The notes under the pieces are model-generated. The model was given only the letters and a program-made list of their open reading frames with translations, searched no databases and had not been told where the DNA came from. Positions 1 through 10,693 of a stretch of DNA of 64,000 nt are shown one piece after another. Each line of letters begins with the position of its first letter. Within the stretch, counting starts at the first letter, position 1. Origin of the DNA: Cryptomeria japonica. Taxonomy: Eukaryota; Streptophyta; Pinopsida; Cupressales; Cupressaceae. The translations under genes were made by a program, and so were the position numbers. The stretch spans positions 334,646,793 to 334,710,792 of the forward strand of contig NC_081408.1 of the NCBI RefSeq assembly GCF_030272615.1. The letters run 5' to 3'.

Positions 1-612
1 CTTCAAGGTAAACATACTCAATGAAAAAGGCTCTTGTGTGTTGGGCCCTACAACCGCTAACCCTCCTATTTTCAGAAAAAGTTCTTTAAGAGGCCCATTC
101 CTAAGATGACTCCTCTGTGCACTATACACCTGGGCTAATTGTGTGAAGTTTATGGGTTCCAAGAAGTTTGTAAACTCAGTGAGCCCAAACGTTGTTCTCA
201 ATTCTTCTGCATTGATTTCCACGAGGGTTTTCCCATTTACATCCCGGATGCACCTTGTGATTGAATCATAGTTTAATGCCATTTGGGTTAGCAAGTCTGT
301 ATCCATGAATACTCCTGGAACTACTAATTTCCCAACATCTAGTTCCCAAACACTGTTTTGAGGAGCAGGAGAATTTCTCATTCCAAATCTGACTCTAAAC
401 AGCCCCAACCCGGACATTCCAACCTATGGGTCTCTCAACCAATCACCTTTGTCATATAATCCTTCTCTAATCTTCAGACGGGGAGCCCTGGGTACTAACT
501 CTTTGGCCTTAGATGCCTGGTTAGTTGACAGCATCAATTGCTCTAAAAAGTCATCACATACACTTCTTTCTAAATAATCAACCTTGCCAGAAAATTCCCT
601 TTTAGGAGCCAT
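1..612 (-). pseudogene. LTR-embedded ORF, N-terminal part in the 3' LTR
   Basis: Second copy of the ORF described at 10694-14335. It starts at the ATG at 612 (MAPKREFSG), has the same in-frame TAG after the motif WLRDP (stop at 424-426), then stays open to the window edge. The shared stop means the lesion predates the copy, or was copied with both LTRs at the last transposition. Function unknown. Confidence 0.6.
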
Positions 613-1107
613 TTGAAAATGCAACAAGATGAATATCACTTCTTAAACACTCCTGTAACATGAGAATAATTTCACTTATTACACCACACAAGAATAGCTG
701 CAAAATAAGAAAGAACCTGATGCTTGCTTGAAGGAATTCGCTCTGCAACTGATTCACCTTCTCTGTATTTGAAAAAGATAACTCTGCATTATTCTTCTGC
801 AAAATCTTTTAAAAGATATCTACACTTGGTTGTTAGGAAATCAAATGCTTGTACTCTGGCCCTTAACTATAACATTGATTCCGCATGCTTCAGTCGTCCC
901 TTCAAAATCGAATTCATACGAGAATTCATATTTTAGCTCCAACGGGTCGCAGCCTTCCTGCAAGTGTCTCACTGTTAATTTCATTTTGACGGCTTTGTCT
1001 TTAGTCTGGGTCCCGTCTTTCTATTGGCTACATAATACCACGCAGCATCTGACCATTGGCTTAGAAAATCCCTTCGCATTCTATTTTAATACTGACCGAA
1101 TGTCTCC

Positions 1108-1114
1108 CTTTATA
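1108..1114 (-). promoter_or_regulatory. TATA-like box in 3' LTR
   Basis: TATAAAG on the minus strand, in the same place in both LTRs (other copy 14831-14837) and about 500 bp upstream of the LTR ORF start. Inferred U3 promoter; not tested. Confidence 0.4.
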
Positions 1115-1159
1115 CTGTGGCGGGCCCATATTTTCCCTTTTTGGCCATGTCATCATCAT

Positions 1160-2230
1160 GACACATGGACGACCCTCGTTAACTCTCGCTATTTCGTGGC
1201 CTTGAGAAGTGAGCACCTCACCCTTGTGAAATAGCGTGGGCCGTAGGATCATCCTTCAAGTTGATCACCTTTTAATCCTTCAAAAAGGTCCTCAGGAATG
1301 GTGGGCCCGCTGAGTCGTCACTAACACCTGGCACCTAGTCACCTGCTGTGCTGATTTGTCGCTCTGTCACTTGCCAGAAGAAGAACCATGGGGGGTCCCA
1401 CTTTCGTCTCAACAGGTCTGTCTCTTATGTCATCATCAAGACACATGGACGGCTGACATTCATTCTCGCTATTTCGTGGCTTTAAAGGGTGAGCACTTAA
1501 CCCTTGCGAAATAGCGCCGACTGTCAGATCATCTCTACAGTCGATCGGTATTTAACCCCTTAAGAAGGCTCTCAGAGATAGTCGGCCCACAGACACGTCA
1601 TGGACACCTGGCGCCTTGTCACTTTCGGAGCTGACTTGTCAATTTTTCATTCATCAAGCAGGAACCATAGGGACCCATAGTTTCTTTTTAGACCGCGTGT
1701 CATCAAGACACGTGGACGGTCCTTGTTCATTTTCGCTATTTTGCAGCCTTAAGAAGTGAGCACTTCACCCTTGCGAAATAGCGCGGGCCGATAAATCATA
1801 TTTCAAGTTGCTCAGCTTTTGAACCCTTTTAAAGGCTCTCAGAGGTGGTGGGCCCACGGACACATAATGGACACCTGGCGCCTCATCACTTTCAGATCTG
1901 ACTTGTCATTCTGTCATTTGCTGGAAGGAGCCACAGGGTCTCAATAAATTGTAAGAGCTGTCCCTACCGGGTCATCTCCACCTGCGAGCCGACTCATCTT
2001 TGGGGCCCACTTTTGAACCTTTGATCCTGACCCGCTAACTGTGGTGATTTGTGCCATGTGCTACCTTTTAATACACCAAAAGAAAGCCATGGGGCTCCAA
2101 CTACCTCTGACAGCTATACCTTTTACTTCCTCCATCATGACACATGGACGGCTGACATTCATTCTCGCTATTTCGCGGCTTTAAAGGGTGAGCACTTAAC
2201 CATTGTGAAATAGCACCGACTGTCGGATCC
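1160..2230. repeat. U3 hairpin repeat block, four units
   Basis: Each unit holds an inverted pair CGCTATTTCG ... CGAAATAGCG separated by about 30 nt that includes GTGAGCAC. Arms are at 1187/1227, 1467/1507, 1734/1774 and 2166/2206. Some arms have one or two changes. Between hairpins there are repeated phrases such as ACACATGGACGG and GGACACCTGGCGCC. The 5' LTR has only two units. Confidence 0.75.
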
Positions 2231-2574
2231 TTTCTCAAGTTGATCGGTGTTTACTGGGCCCGACACTTTAGAATGAAATAATACAAGGCGAAATTTTTTC
2301 AAATAATTAACGTAACTGCCTAGGTAAATAACAAGGGAGGACATTTCCTACAACCCCGCGACCCATGATCTAAGTGAAATAAAGTAACGGCAAAATAGAA
2401 ACCAGAGGGTTTAACACAAAAAGATAAGGTCTAAAGCTTTAAAAAAACCCTTAAACCCTCTAGGTTTTAGAACAAATAAGCTGAAGCACCTGGGACTACA
2501 CCTTATTCAAAAAATTTTAAAAAACCACAGCCAATTATGGGAAAGAAGAACCCAATTTTAAAACAGTAATAACA

Positions 2575-2721
2575 GCGGCTCTGACTGGGGATGGTTGATT
2601 GCGAGATCAACACAAGAAAACTCAGAAACTCTGGAGAAACAGACCAAAACACAGACCAAAACCAGGAAAGCAGGAAAGAAAACAAAATATATACAAACAA
2701 AGGACCTACCGTGCATGGACA
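2575..2721. other. Short 3' untranslated stretch of the Tat-like element; no clear polypurine tract
   Basis: Between the integrase stop and the 3' LTR one expects a polypurine tract on the minus strand next to 2574. None is visible; the plus strand is the purine-rich one here. Instead the plus strand begins GCGGCTCTGACTGGGGA, which resembles the element's own PBS (TGGCGACTCTACTGGGGA) in the opposite orientation. Possibly an inverted leader fragment. Confidence 0.4.
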
Positions 2722-4752
2722 TTAAGAGAAATAATGCTTCAGGAATTGTCCATGCACTGGAAATTCCTGCATCTCATCATTCATATTCTTCAAAAAATAT
2801 GAATCCTTACCATTCAGGTCACAAACTATAAAAGGGCCAATCCATAATGATTCAAATTTTTTATGTTTTCCTTTATCTTGCCCTTTTACATTCCACTGAA
2901 GAACCATGTCATCAATTTGAAACTTCCTTAATGATGTCCTTTTATCAAAAAGATATTTTGACTGTAATTGGAGCTTCTGATTTTTCTTATGGGCAGAAGT
3001 TCTAAGCTCCTCCACTTCTACAATTTGGATCATTCTGTTCTCCATTGGTTCAGATATTTCCATGTTCTCTTCCTGCAAAAACTTATACACTAGAAGAAGG
3101 TTATTTACCAGTAATCTGGCTTGGGTACCATAAACCAACTCAAAAGGTGACATTCCAATGGATTTTTTAACTATTATTCTATCTGCCCACAGAGCTAACT
3201 TCAACTTTTGATCCCAAGACCTCTTGTTTTCTTCTAGGATCTTCTTGATGATATTTAACAAGCTTTTGTTGCTAGATTCTGCTTGTCCATTCCCCTGAGG
3301 GTGATAAGGCGATGAGTATGACATGAGTATACCTTGACTATTGCAAAAACCTACAAATTCTTCTGATCTAAAACACATAGCATTATCCATTACCAATTTT
3401 GCAGGTATTCCAAATCTAGTCACAATATTATCCATCAAGAAATCAATGACAATTTTACTAGTAGCTCTTCTTGTGGGAATAGCTTCTATCCATTTTGTAA
3501 AATAATCTGTGGCCACTATAATCCATCCATGACCCCTTCCTGACTTCTCAGCAATTTCTCCAATAAAATCAATGCCCCATTGGACAAAAGGAGCTTCTAC
3601 AGAGACTGGGTTCAGGGGTAAGGCTCCTTCATACTTGAGCTTAGAAGAAAATCTCTGACATGAATCACATCTTCGAACATATGCATGTGTATCTTTAAAC
3701 AAGGTAGGCCAATAATACCCAGCCCGTATTATCTTACCAGCAGTAGTCTTAGCAGAGTAATGACCTCCACATACTCCATCATGCATTTCATTCAACACCT
3801 GTTTAGCTTGAAATTCATCCAAACACAGTAGTAACTCCCCATCTCTTTTTCTCCAAAAAAGATCACCCTGAATGAGCACATACTTTTGGGACTTAAGTTT
3901 CAAAGTTCTCTTCTGATTTTGTGTCATTTCCTCTGACAGCATATTACCTTTCAATACTTGGATTATCTCTGTGTACCATGGTTGTCTCTCAATACTAGTA
4001 ACCAAAGTATCTCTAACCTCAACATTGTGTACTTCTACATTCATGAGATTTGACTCAGTCATGAGCTTAGCCAAACCTAACCCTCTCACCAATTTAGTGA
4101 TCTTTATTTCCAAATTGAACTCTTGAATTCTATTGATCCACCTACATCTCTTCCCAGTAACCTCAGACTGAGACAAAATATCTTTAACTGTAGCATGCGG
4201 AACATATGCAATGATGTTTGCATTCACCAGATATGGCCTAAAGGCTTTAACAGCTTTAACCAAGGCATAAGCTTGTTTCTCCATGGTTTCATATTTTAAT
4301 TCTGCCGCTTGCAAAGATTTACTATAGAAAGCTATGGGATGTTCATATCCTTCATTGTCCTTTTGTAGTAATACTGCAGCCACCGTGTGATATGAAGCAA
4401 AAGAAAACAGAGAAAAAGGCTTACCATAATCCGGGGATTTCAACACTGGTGCTTCCTGGATTGCCTTCTTAATCTCATTAAAAGCTGTTGAGGCTTCTTG
4501 ATCCCAATGAAACTTTGCGTCCTTCTTGAGCAACTTGACAATAGGCTTCACTATCTCAGCAAAGTTTGCAATAAACCTCCTGACAAAATTCACTTTGCCT
4601 AAAAAAGACTGGATTCCTTTCACATTTCTAGGTTCAGACACTCTATTGATTGCTTCAATTCTTTCAGGGTCTATTCTTATCCCTTCCTTAGAAACTATGT
4701 AGCCCAACAACTTTCCTTCGATGACTTCAAAATGACATTTCTTAGGATTCAA
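2722..4752 (-). pseudogene. pol: pol C-terminal part: RT thumb, vestigial RNase H, integrase
   Basis: Open for 676 codons. In order: RT end and thumb (NPKKCHF, then LGYIVS, residues 1-90); a Ty3-type RNase H (about 95-230) in which the usual first catalytic Asp is missing (FSFASYHTVAAVL where DAS is normal); an HHCC zinc region (H-x-x-x-x-x-H near 325, CDSC near 360); and an integrase core with D near 394 (GIDFIGE), D near 454 (MDNAMCF) and E 36 residues later (GQAESSNK), a DD35E spacing. The C-terminus ends in HGQFLKHYFS. It continues in frame from the RT segment across a TGA at 4753-4755 that sits where CGA (Arg) is expected. Inferred: RNase H activity is supplied by the second domain at 5296-6213. 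Confidence 0.88.
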
Positions 4753-5295
4753 TCATACACCAAATTCCAAAGCTTTATCAAACACCTTCTCTAGATGTCC
4801 ACAATGATCATCAGCTTTATTTGAGAAATAGGTTAGATCATCTTGGTAAACCACCATAATGATATTTATGAATTCCTTAAAAGCCACATCCATAGCTCTC
4901 TGAAATGTAGCTCCTACATTTTTTAATCCAAATGGCATTCTTACATATACACAGGTTCCCCATGGAGTGGTGAAAGCTATTTTAAACTGTTTAGACTCCT
5001 TTACTAACACTTGATTGTATCCTGAGAAACCATCCATCATGGATAAAAGATCACATCCTATCACTCTTTGTAGCATTGCTTCCATATTTGGGGATGAGTA
5101 ATTATCTTTTAAAGAAACAACATTAAGATTCCTAAAATCAACACACAATCTGATGTCTCCATTTTTCTTTCTTACTGGGACCAGATTAGAGACCCATGAA
5201 GAATGTCTTATTGGTTTGATAATTCCCCCTTCTCTCAATTTAGTCAACTCTTGTTGCATTTTAGTTTCTAATAAGGGGTTAATAGGTCTCTGTTT
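4753..5295 (-). pseudogene. pol: pol: reverse transcriptase fingers and palm
   Basis: Ty3-gypsy RT. Visible motifs in order: GGIIKPIRHSSWVSN, RLCVDFRNLN, the catalytic-Asp block LLSMMDGFSGYNQ, TPWGTCVYVRMPFGLKN, and the YQDD active site (VVYQDDLTYFS). The frame begins directly after a TAG at 5296-5298 and the first codons (KQRPINPLL) are typical RT linker. It ends in a TGA at 4753. It is one exon-like block of a polyprotein, not an independent gene; no start codon is claimed. RT copies element RNA into cDNA in virus-like particles. Confidence 0.9.
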
Positions 5296-6213
5296 CTATC
5301 TAAAAGGCTTAGCATTTGGAAGTAAGGGAACTTCATGCTGAAAAAGATCTTGTCTATACGCCTTTAGGTCTTCATAAGACCAAGAAAAAACATGCTTATA
5401 CCTTTTCAATAAATTGATAAGGTTAGTCCTAACATGAGGGGGTAGCTTCTTTCCAATATATACCAACTTGGGGGATGATTCTGTCCCCAGGTTGACCTCC
5501 TCCAACTCTTCTAACTTGGTGGTAGATTTCTGGTGTAAATGACTGTCATTATAACTAAACATACTTTCTAACTCCACCAACCCTTTAGGTATCTCGTTGG
5601 TTTCCAACTGGACAATATCATTTCCAAACACTGTTTCTCTGTCATCCACCACTTCCACCAATGCATTGCAATCAATTTTTTGTCCATCATAATCATCAAC
5701 ACATTGGATGAACCTAAGAATATCTTCATCATCAGCAAAAACTTGCCAATTATATACATTATCAGGGATAGCAGGCCTAGCTTTTATTTCCATAGTGAAA
5801 ATACTAGTTAGTGTTGCATCATCATTTTTTAAAGCAACATTAGCTAGGAAATCTGCCATAATATTTTTTGTTTGCTCTATCCAATTGATAGAAAAGGCAT
5901 CAAAATATTCAATAACATCCCAGACAGCATGCTTATATTGCTTCAATTTATCATTCTTGAATGCATATTTAGATCTTACCTGAGAGACAACCAGCTCTGA
6001 ATCGCCCATTACTTTCAACAGTTGGATTCCATGCCTTTTTGCAACCTCAAGTCCTAATAACAGGACTTCATACTTTGCAGTATTATTTGTGCACTGGAAT
6101 GCCAACAAGAATGAATATTTAAAGGTTATACCTGATGGGGATACAAAAAGAACCCCTGCTCCAAATCCTTCTTTGGAGCAAGCTCCATCAAAATACATCT
6201 GCCACAACCCATA
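5296..6213 (-). pseudogene. pol: pol: additional (archaeal-like) RNase H upstream of RT
   Basis: RNase H fold with all four acidic positions, numbered from codon 6207: D7 (MYFDGACS), E47 (NTAKYEVLL), D69 (VMGDSELV) and D119 (IMADFLAN). After about 100 residues of acidic linker it ends in the RT N-terminal tether (LLKRYKHVFSWSYEDLKAY ... HEVPLLPNAKPFR). It is bounded by in-frame TAG codons at 6214-6216 and 5296-5298. Known: Tat-lineage plant elements acquired a second RNase H. What is less usual is its place before RT while the ordinary RNase H after RT has lost a catalytic residue. Confidence 0.85.
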
Positions 6214-6753
6214 CTATTGTGCTTGTAACTCAACTACAATTGGGTCAGTGTTCTTCAATTGAGGTGATACTGGCTGAATTCTAAAGTTATCTAAATCCAC
6301 ATCAATCATACAATTAAGCATACTAGGGTCCACATTTTCAATTACCTTAGGAGCTCGTGGCTCCCTGTATAGTCTGACCTTATTGCCGCCAACAGGAATA
6401 GTAGCATAAGACAAGTCCAATTGAACATTTCCCCCCACTGCTGCTGCCCACTGCCTAGAAAGTAACATGCCATAGTGGGGTTTAGTATCTGTGACAATAA
6501 CATCCATTTTATAAGTAGCTTCAGGAAATGCAGCTATTTTTACTTCTACATCTTTCATTGTACCTATCACAGGCACTTCTCTGTTATCCATGGCATAACA
6601 TTTCCCATACACAGTAGTTACTGACAATCCTAATTCTTTCATAACACCATAGGGCATTACATTAGCAGCTGCTCCTGAATCTATCATGTAATTTTTAATT
6701 AACCGGTTATTGACTAGCAGAGTAACATAGAAGGGGTCGACCTGAGAAGGCTC
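6214..6753 (-). pseudogene. pro: retroelement aspartic protease
   Basis: In-frame continuation of gag after TAG 6754-6756. The active site is MIDSGAAANVMPYG (D-S-G) near 6685, followed by a beta-rich domain with a second signature MLLSRQWAAA (the ILGRPWL-like loop). It would cut the polyprotein into mature parts. It ends at TAG 6214-6216, again in frame with the next block. The catalytic triad is intact, so only the stop codons break the polyprotein. Confidence 0.85.
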
Positions 6754-9564
6754 CTAAGTGATAGTGGTTCCGACATATACCTCTGGAGTTTGGAACTCTT
6801 GATCCTTTCCAAATTTATCTGGACCAGCGGGTAATGCTGAATCACCATCAGATATACCAGAGAATAGAGACAAAGCTGCATCCTTGTGCTCTTTAATCTT
6901 TAGTAATTCTATTAATGGGACGGTGACTTTCATTTGAGTTAAAGCTTGGGCCATATCAAAAGTAGAATTATTACATTTTTTAGTACTAGCCTTAACCTTT
7001 TCTGCTTTGAGTTGATTGGCCTTTTTCACTATTTCCGTCTTTTGTACACCAACATTTTTGGCATCTGTGGTTCTAGGTAAGTCTTTAACTTGTTCCTCTT
7101 TTCCTTGACTGGCCTTAAAAGTAGCAGTAATACTGCTTGATGCCCCTTTCTTAGTGACTTCTTTTACAAACATGGAACCTGGCTCACCTTGATCAGTATC
7201 TCTTTTGGTGCTTCTCAGGTTGTAGTTATGGTTTGCTTTGGCAATTGCAGCCTTAGTGAGATTTTTAACTTCTTCTTCACTAGGCCTCCTAAGATGAACT
7301 TCTTCATCTTCAATTGTTACCACATTCAATGTGGGATGCCAACCTAAGGCTAATTGTCCTTGCACTAACCTTTCATTATCTAGTACATCACTGTATTCAC
7401 TTTGCATAGATTCCTCATCACTTTCTATGATAGTTTCAAACATATTAATGTCAAGCTCTGCTTTTGGTCTCATGGATTCTTCCAGAGCTTGAGCCACTGC
7501 ACACTGATGAGGAGAATGTGGTCCATCACAAGCAATACACCAGGGAGTATTTTCTATATTATTAACTGTTTTTCCTTTTAAAGGATCTGGTGTATCTTGA
7601 CTTTGGGCGATTTTAGGCTTCTCAACTTGGGGCTTACCATCCTTCCAATTTGTATTGTATGGCATATCATGTAACCTAGGAGGTCTATCTTGCCAGTTGT
7701 AATGAGGCTTATCGTTTTTGTTGACCTTAGCAGTCAAATCTTTCATAGCAGTAACCAGTTTTTCTATTTTATCCTCCTCTTTAGCAACTTTGTTAGGTTG
7801 CTGTTTGGTTTCATGCCATAATCTTCCATCTGTCCTTCTTCCTAATTTTCCAGATGCCTTTCTATTACTTTCTACATTTATGACAATTCTAAAGGCATCC
7901 CTCAGGTTATGAGGATTTTTATCTCTCAAGATATAAGCCATCTTGGAATCAAATGCATTGTAATATGTATTAAGGCACATATTGTCATCTAGCCTCATTA
8001 CCTGATACAATCTATGCATAGCTTTTTGGAACCTAGCATTGAAATCAGTGACTATTTCATTTTCAGATTTTCTAATGTTATTGAACTCATTCAGCATGAA
8101 ACTCACATTAGTCTTATCACCGTACTGTTCTTGAAAGCAATTTTTGAACTCTTCCCATGAACCTATGCTAGCTACTGGAAGACCTCTGTACCAATCTCTT
8201 GCATCATCAATCAGGGATTGAACAAATAGTTTCATAATGACATCTTCATCTACTATCTCATAATCATTTATCAGATCCCCAAAAGATTTCAGATGTTCCT
8301 CAGCACTGATTGCATTATTTCCAGCAAACTTATGGAGTTTATCTCTTAGCTCAGTGGGAACATGATTTGGATACCCTGGGATCCCATCAAAAAACAATTG
8401 CCAATATTGTTCTAGATTAATTGGCCTTCTTTGAAAAGGGGAAACAGTACTATTATTCCCCATGATCATTTTAGCTTTTGGGATTGGGGATTGAGATGTT
8501 TGGGTGTACTGTTTATTTGAAGGTATCTGGCTTGCTGAGGCAATGTTAGTATGTACTGCAGGTTGAGTATTGACCTGAGGAAAAGAGATGTGTTGGGGAT
8601 CAGGCTTGCTAAGATCTTCCGATGGGAATGTAATAGGGGGAGCTTTTAAGTAGTTAATCTTTCTTTTAACCTCCTGATTTGCTGCTTCTAACTCAGCCTT
8701 TTCCAATTCCATTTGGAGGTCTTCCTTTTCCTTTCTCATCCTTTCCATCTCTCTCTCATGTGCTAGGATCCTATGAGAAATCCCTTCTGCAGTTTTAGAC
8801 TCTACTTCATCATCTACCCATATCTGTTTCTCTTTGTCCAAAATGACTTTAGGAAGCTGGGAGTCATTAGATACTTCCTTACTTGGCTGGGCTACTGACT
8901 TAGAAACTGGTCTAATCTTAGGGATTAAGATCTCCCTAATCACTGGGCCTTCCTCATCACCTTTTTCCTTTTCCTTAGCAAGCACTTCAAGATCAGCTAT
9001 CTGTCTAAGAAGCCTATCTCTCTCCACTATTTTGGCTTTAACTTCCTTTTCCTTGTTTGCCTCCTTTTGGGCTCTTAGGGATATTAAATGATGAACTCTT
9101 TTATTTAACTCTTCAATCTCTTGAGACATTTTATCCTCATCAGGATAATTTTCTTCAGAGTCTAACACATTAATTTGATCTATGTCAATCAGACTAATGT
9201 TCCCATCTATTGTCCTAGGAACAGAGTGCCTAATTGCATTTGAACTAGTTCTATCTTTTGCAGAAACATTAACATGAGATAGGTCTCGACTTAAAATAGG
9301 TACATCATCAATATTTTCGAACAATCCTGAATGGAAACCTAAAATATCATGCTCTGAATCTCTAGAAGATGAATTTGACTTTGCATAAACAGGTCGATCA
9401 GGCATCTTACCAGTATTGTTGTTTTTCTGCACCCACACAGCATTTGATGGCTCATGCATCACAGATCTCTTCTGGCCTCTTCGTGAGTGTTCTGGCAGAC
9501 CTTCTTGCAGGGTTTCACGAGGATGTTTCCTCATGAATGATCTCATGTTCTTATTTCCTTGCAT
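6754..9564 (-). CDS. gag: gag polyprotein of the Tat-like element
   Basis: Open for 936 codons from the first ATG at 9564 (MQGNKNMRSF); the frame is open upstream to 9636 without another ATG. The first 350 residues hold charged coiled-coil stretches (for example near 160-220 and 270-320). A retrotransposon capsid domain follows at about 380-570 (LEQYWQLFFDGIPG ... DWYRGLP ... FKNCFQEQYG ... NEFNNIRKS). A zinc-knuckle-like C-x2-C-x3-H-x4-C (CIACDGPHSPHQC) lies near 675-690. The C-terminus is lysine/serine-rich. Capsid forms the particle and packages RNA. At 2.8 kb it is long for a plant gag but not for Tat/Ogre. Ends in TAG, with protease next in the same frame. Confidence 0.88.
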   Translation of the reverse strand: MQGNKNMRSFMRKHPRETLQEGLPEHSRRGQKRSVMHEPSNAVWVQKNNNTGKMPDRPVYAKSNSSSRDSEHDILGFHSGLFENIDDVPILSRDLSHVNVSAKDRTSSNAIRHSVPRTIDGNISLIDIDQINVLDSEENYPDEDKMSQEIEELNKRVHHLISLRAQKEANKEKEVKAKIVERDRLLRQIADLEVLAKEKEKGDEEGPVIREILIPKIRPVSKSVAQPSKEVSNDSQLPKVILDKEKQIWVDDEVESKTAEGISHRILAHEREMERMRKEKEDLQMELEKAELEAANQEVKRKINYLKAPPITFPSEDLSKPDPQHISFPQVNTQPAVHTNIASASQIPSNKQYTQTSQSPIPKAKMIMGNNSTVSPFQRRPINLEQYWQLFFDGIPGYPNHVPTELRDKLHKFAGNNAISAEEHLKSFGDLINDYEIVDEDVIMKLFVQSLIDDARDWYRGLPVASIGSWEEFKNCFQEQYGDKTNVSFMLNEFNNIRKSENEIVTDFNARFQKAMHRLYQVMRLDDNMCLNTYYNAFDSKMAYILRDKNPHNLRDAFRIVINVESNRKASGKLGRRTDGRLWHETKQQPNKVAKEEDKIEKLVTAMKDLTAKVNKNDKPHYNWQDRPPRLHDMPYNTNWKDGKPQVEKPKIAQSQDTPDPLKGKTVNNIENTPWCIACDGPHSPHQCAVAQALEESMRPKAELDINMFETIIESDEESMQSEYSDVLDNERLVQGQLALGWHPTLNVVTIEDEEVHLRRPSEEEVKNLTKAAIAKANHNYNLRSTKRDTDQGEPGSMFVKEVTKKGASSSITATFKASQGKEEQVKDLPRTTDAKNVGVQKTEIVKKANQLKAEKVKASTKKCNNSTFDMAQALTQMKVTVPLIELLKIKEHKDAALSLFSGISDGDSALPAGPDKFGKDQEFQTPEVYVGTTIT

Positions 9565-9739
9565 CTTGCTTGTCTTTCTTTTAGAAAATGTATATCTCAC
9601 AAGGACTGGTTCAAAAGTAATAGAGTCGCCACCCACAAAACTATGGGAAAGATAAAAAACAAGCAGTCTTACTCACAAACACAACAATACACTCCACAAG
9701 TCTCAGCACAGATCTGTGTCCATATCTTTGTGATAACTC
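9565..9739 (-). other. 5' leader between PBS and gag
   Basis: About 175 bp. On the minus strand a second GTGGCGACTCTA phrase (about 9627-9638) echoes the PBS core 110 bp away. No other feature is evident. Confidence 0.5.
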
Positions 9740-9757
9740 TCCCCAGTAGAGTCGCCA
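9740..9757 (-). other. Primer binding site
   Basis: Minus strand TGGCGACTCTACTGGGGA, four bases inside the LTR end at 9762. It starts with TGG, as sites pairing with a tRNA CCA end do, and resembles the PBS style of plant Ogre/Tat elements (tRNA-Arg type from memory; the tRNA should be matched by search). Confidence 0.75.
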
Positions 9758-10693
9758 CTTTTGTTGTTCTCAAAATCTGATTTCCTTCAATGCCCTTAGA
9801 ATAATATGATCTACAATGGGTGCCGAGAAGACGTCAAGGATACGGAGATTCCAGAGACAACATATGACAAGGTTTGGTTAGACCTTCTACACTTTGGGCT
9901 TTTCTTAGAGCCTAGGTGGGTATACCTTTTGTGAATTAACTTCACATTTTTAAACAACAAATCCACAGCAAACCAGTCCAGAAAACTAGTGGATTTATTC
10001 ACCTTGAAAGCAACTGAAAACAAAGAATGAATACTTAACTTCAGCATATTTGATCAACAAAGCATGCAATAAATAGCTTCGATTAATACCAGTGCTTTAT
10101 CCAAGGTTACAGAGTCACCTAAACTCAAATAAAACTTCTGAAACAAAATATCTTTATGCTTCCCATCAGCTTGGTTTTCACTAATCCTTGCAAATGCCTA
10201 ACACCTACGAGAATTCAATCACTTCAAACTAAACTATGGTCCTCAAAATTCAAAGTTTCTCCCAAAGAATTTACTGGTAAGAGTGATCATGCATATTTAA
10301 TTTCCCTCCTAAAGAGAAAAGCTAAAAAACACTCATACTGAGATTGCCCTACAATTTCAATCAAACAGAAAAATCCTGGATTGTTCAGAATGAAAACAGT
10401 AAATAAACTTGTGGACAAAATTGAAGACGACACAGAGTTTTACTCAAAACTGATGGCCTGTATATTGACATTCATTTGAAGAAATTTTACAAAAATTCTG
10501 ATTCTCCATTAAACTTTGGAAAAGCTCAGATAATATTTCTGCAGAGTTTTCTTACAAAATTTTGTGATGCTTTTCCCTCTAGTCCTGGTATCCATTTATA
10601 ACAACATGGATACACAAAGCTTCGGACTTCTCGAGGAGAGTTTGTTACAATTATTTCCAAAATTGATGTGGTTACAATTTTTGCGTAAAGTAG

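Larger units (their letters stand above)
1..2574 (-). repeat. 3' LTR of the Tat-like element, partial
   Basis: Nearly the same sequence as 13728-15597, ending in ATAACA like the other copy. It is about 700 bp longer over the shared part because the hairpin repeat block is expanded (four hairpins instead of two). The remaining roughly 3.2 kb of the LTR should lie to the left of the window. It carries the first part of the LTR-embedded ORF (1-612) and a TATA-like site. Confidence 0.85.

Noticed and set aside
724-1234. Plus-strand frames of 70 and 134 codons in the 3' LTR, repeated at 14447-14957
   Set aside because: They lie in U3 opposite the element's orientation, have no recognisable motif, and are repeated only because the LTR is.
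5708-5983. Frames antisense to pol and gag (also 7718, 8834, 9416)
   Set aside because: Shadows of the minus-strand coding region; compositionally explained by the opposite strand.
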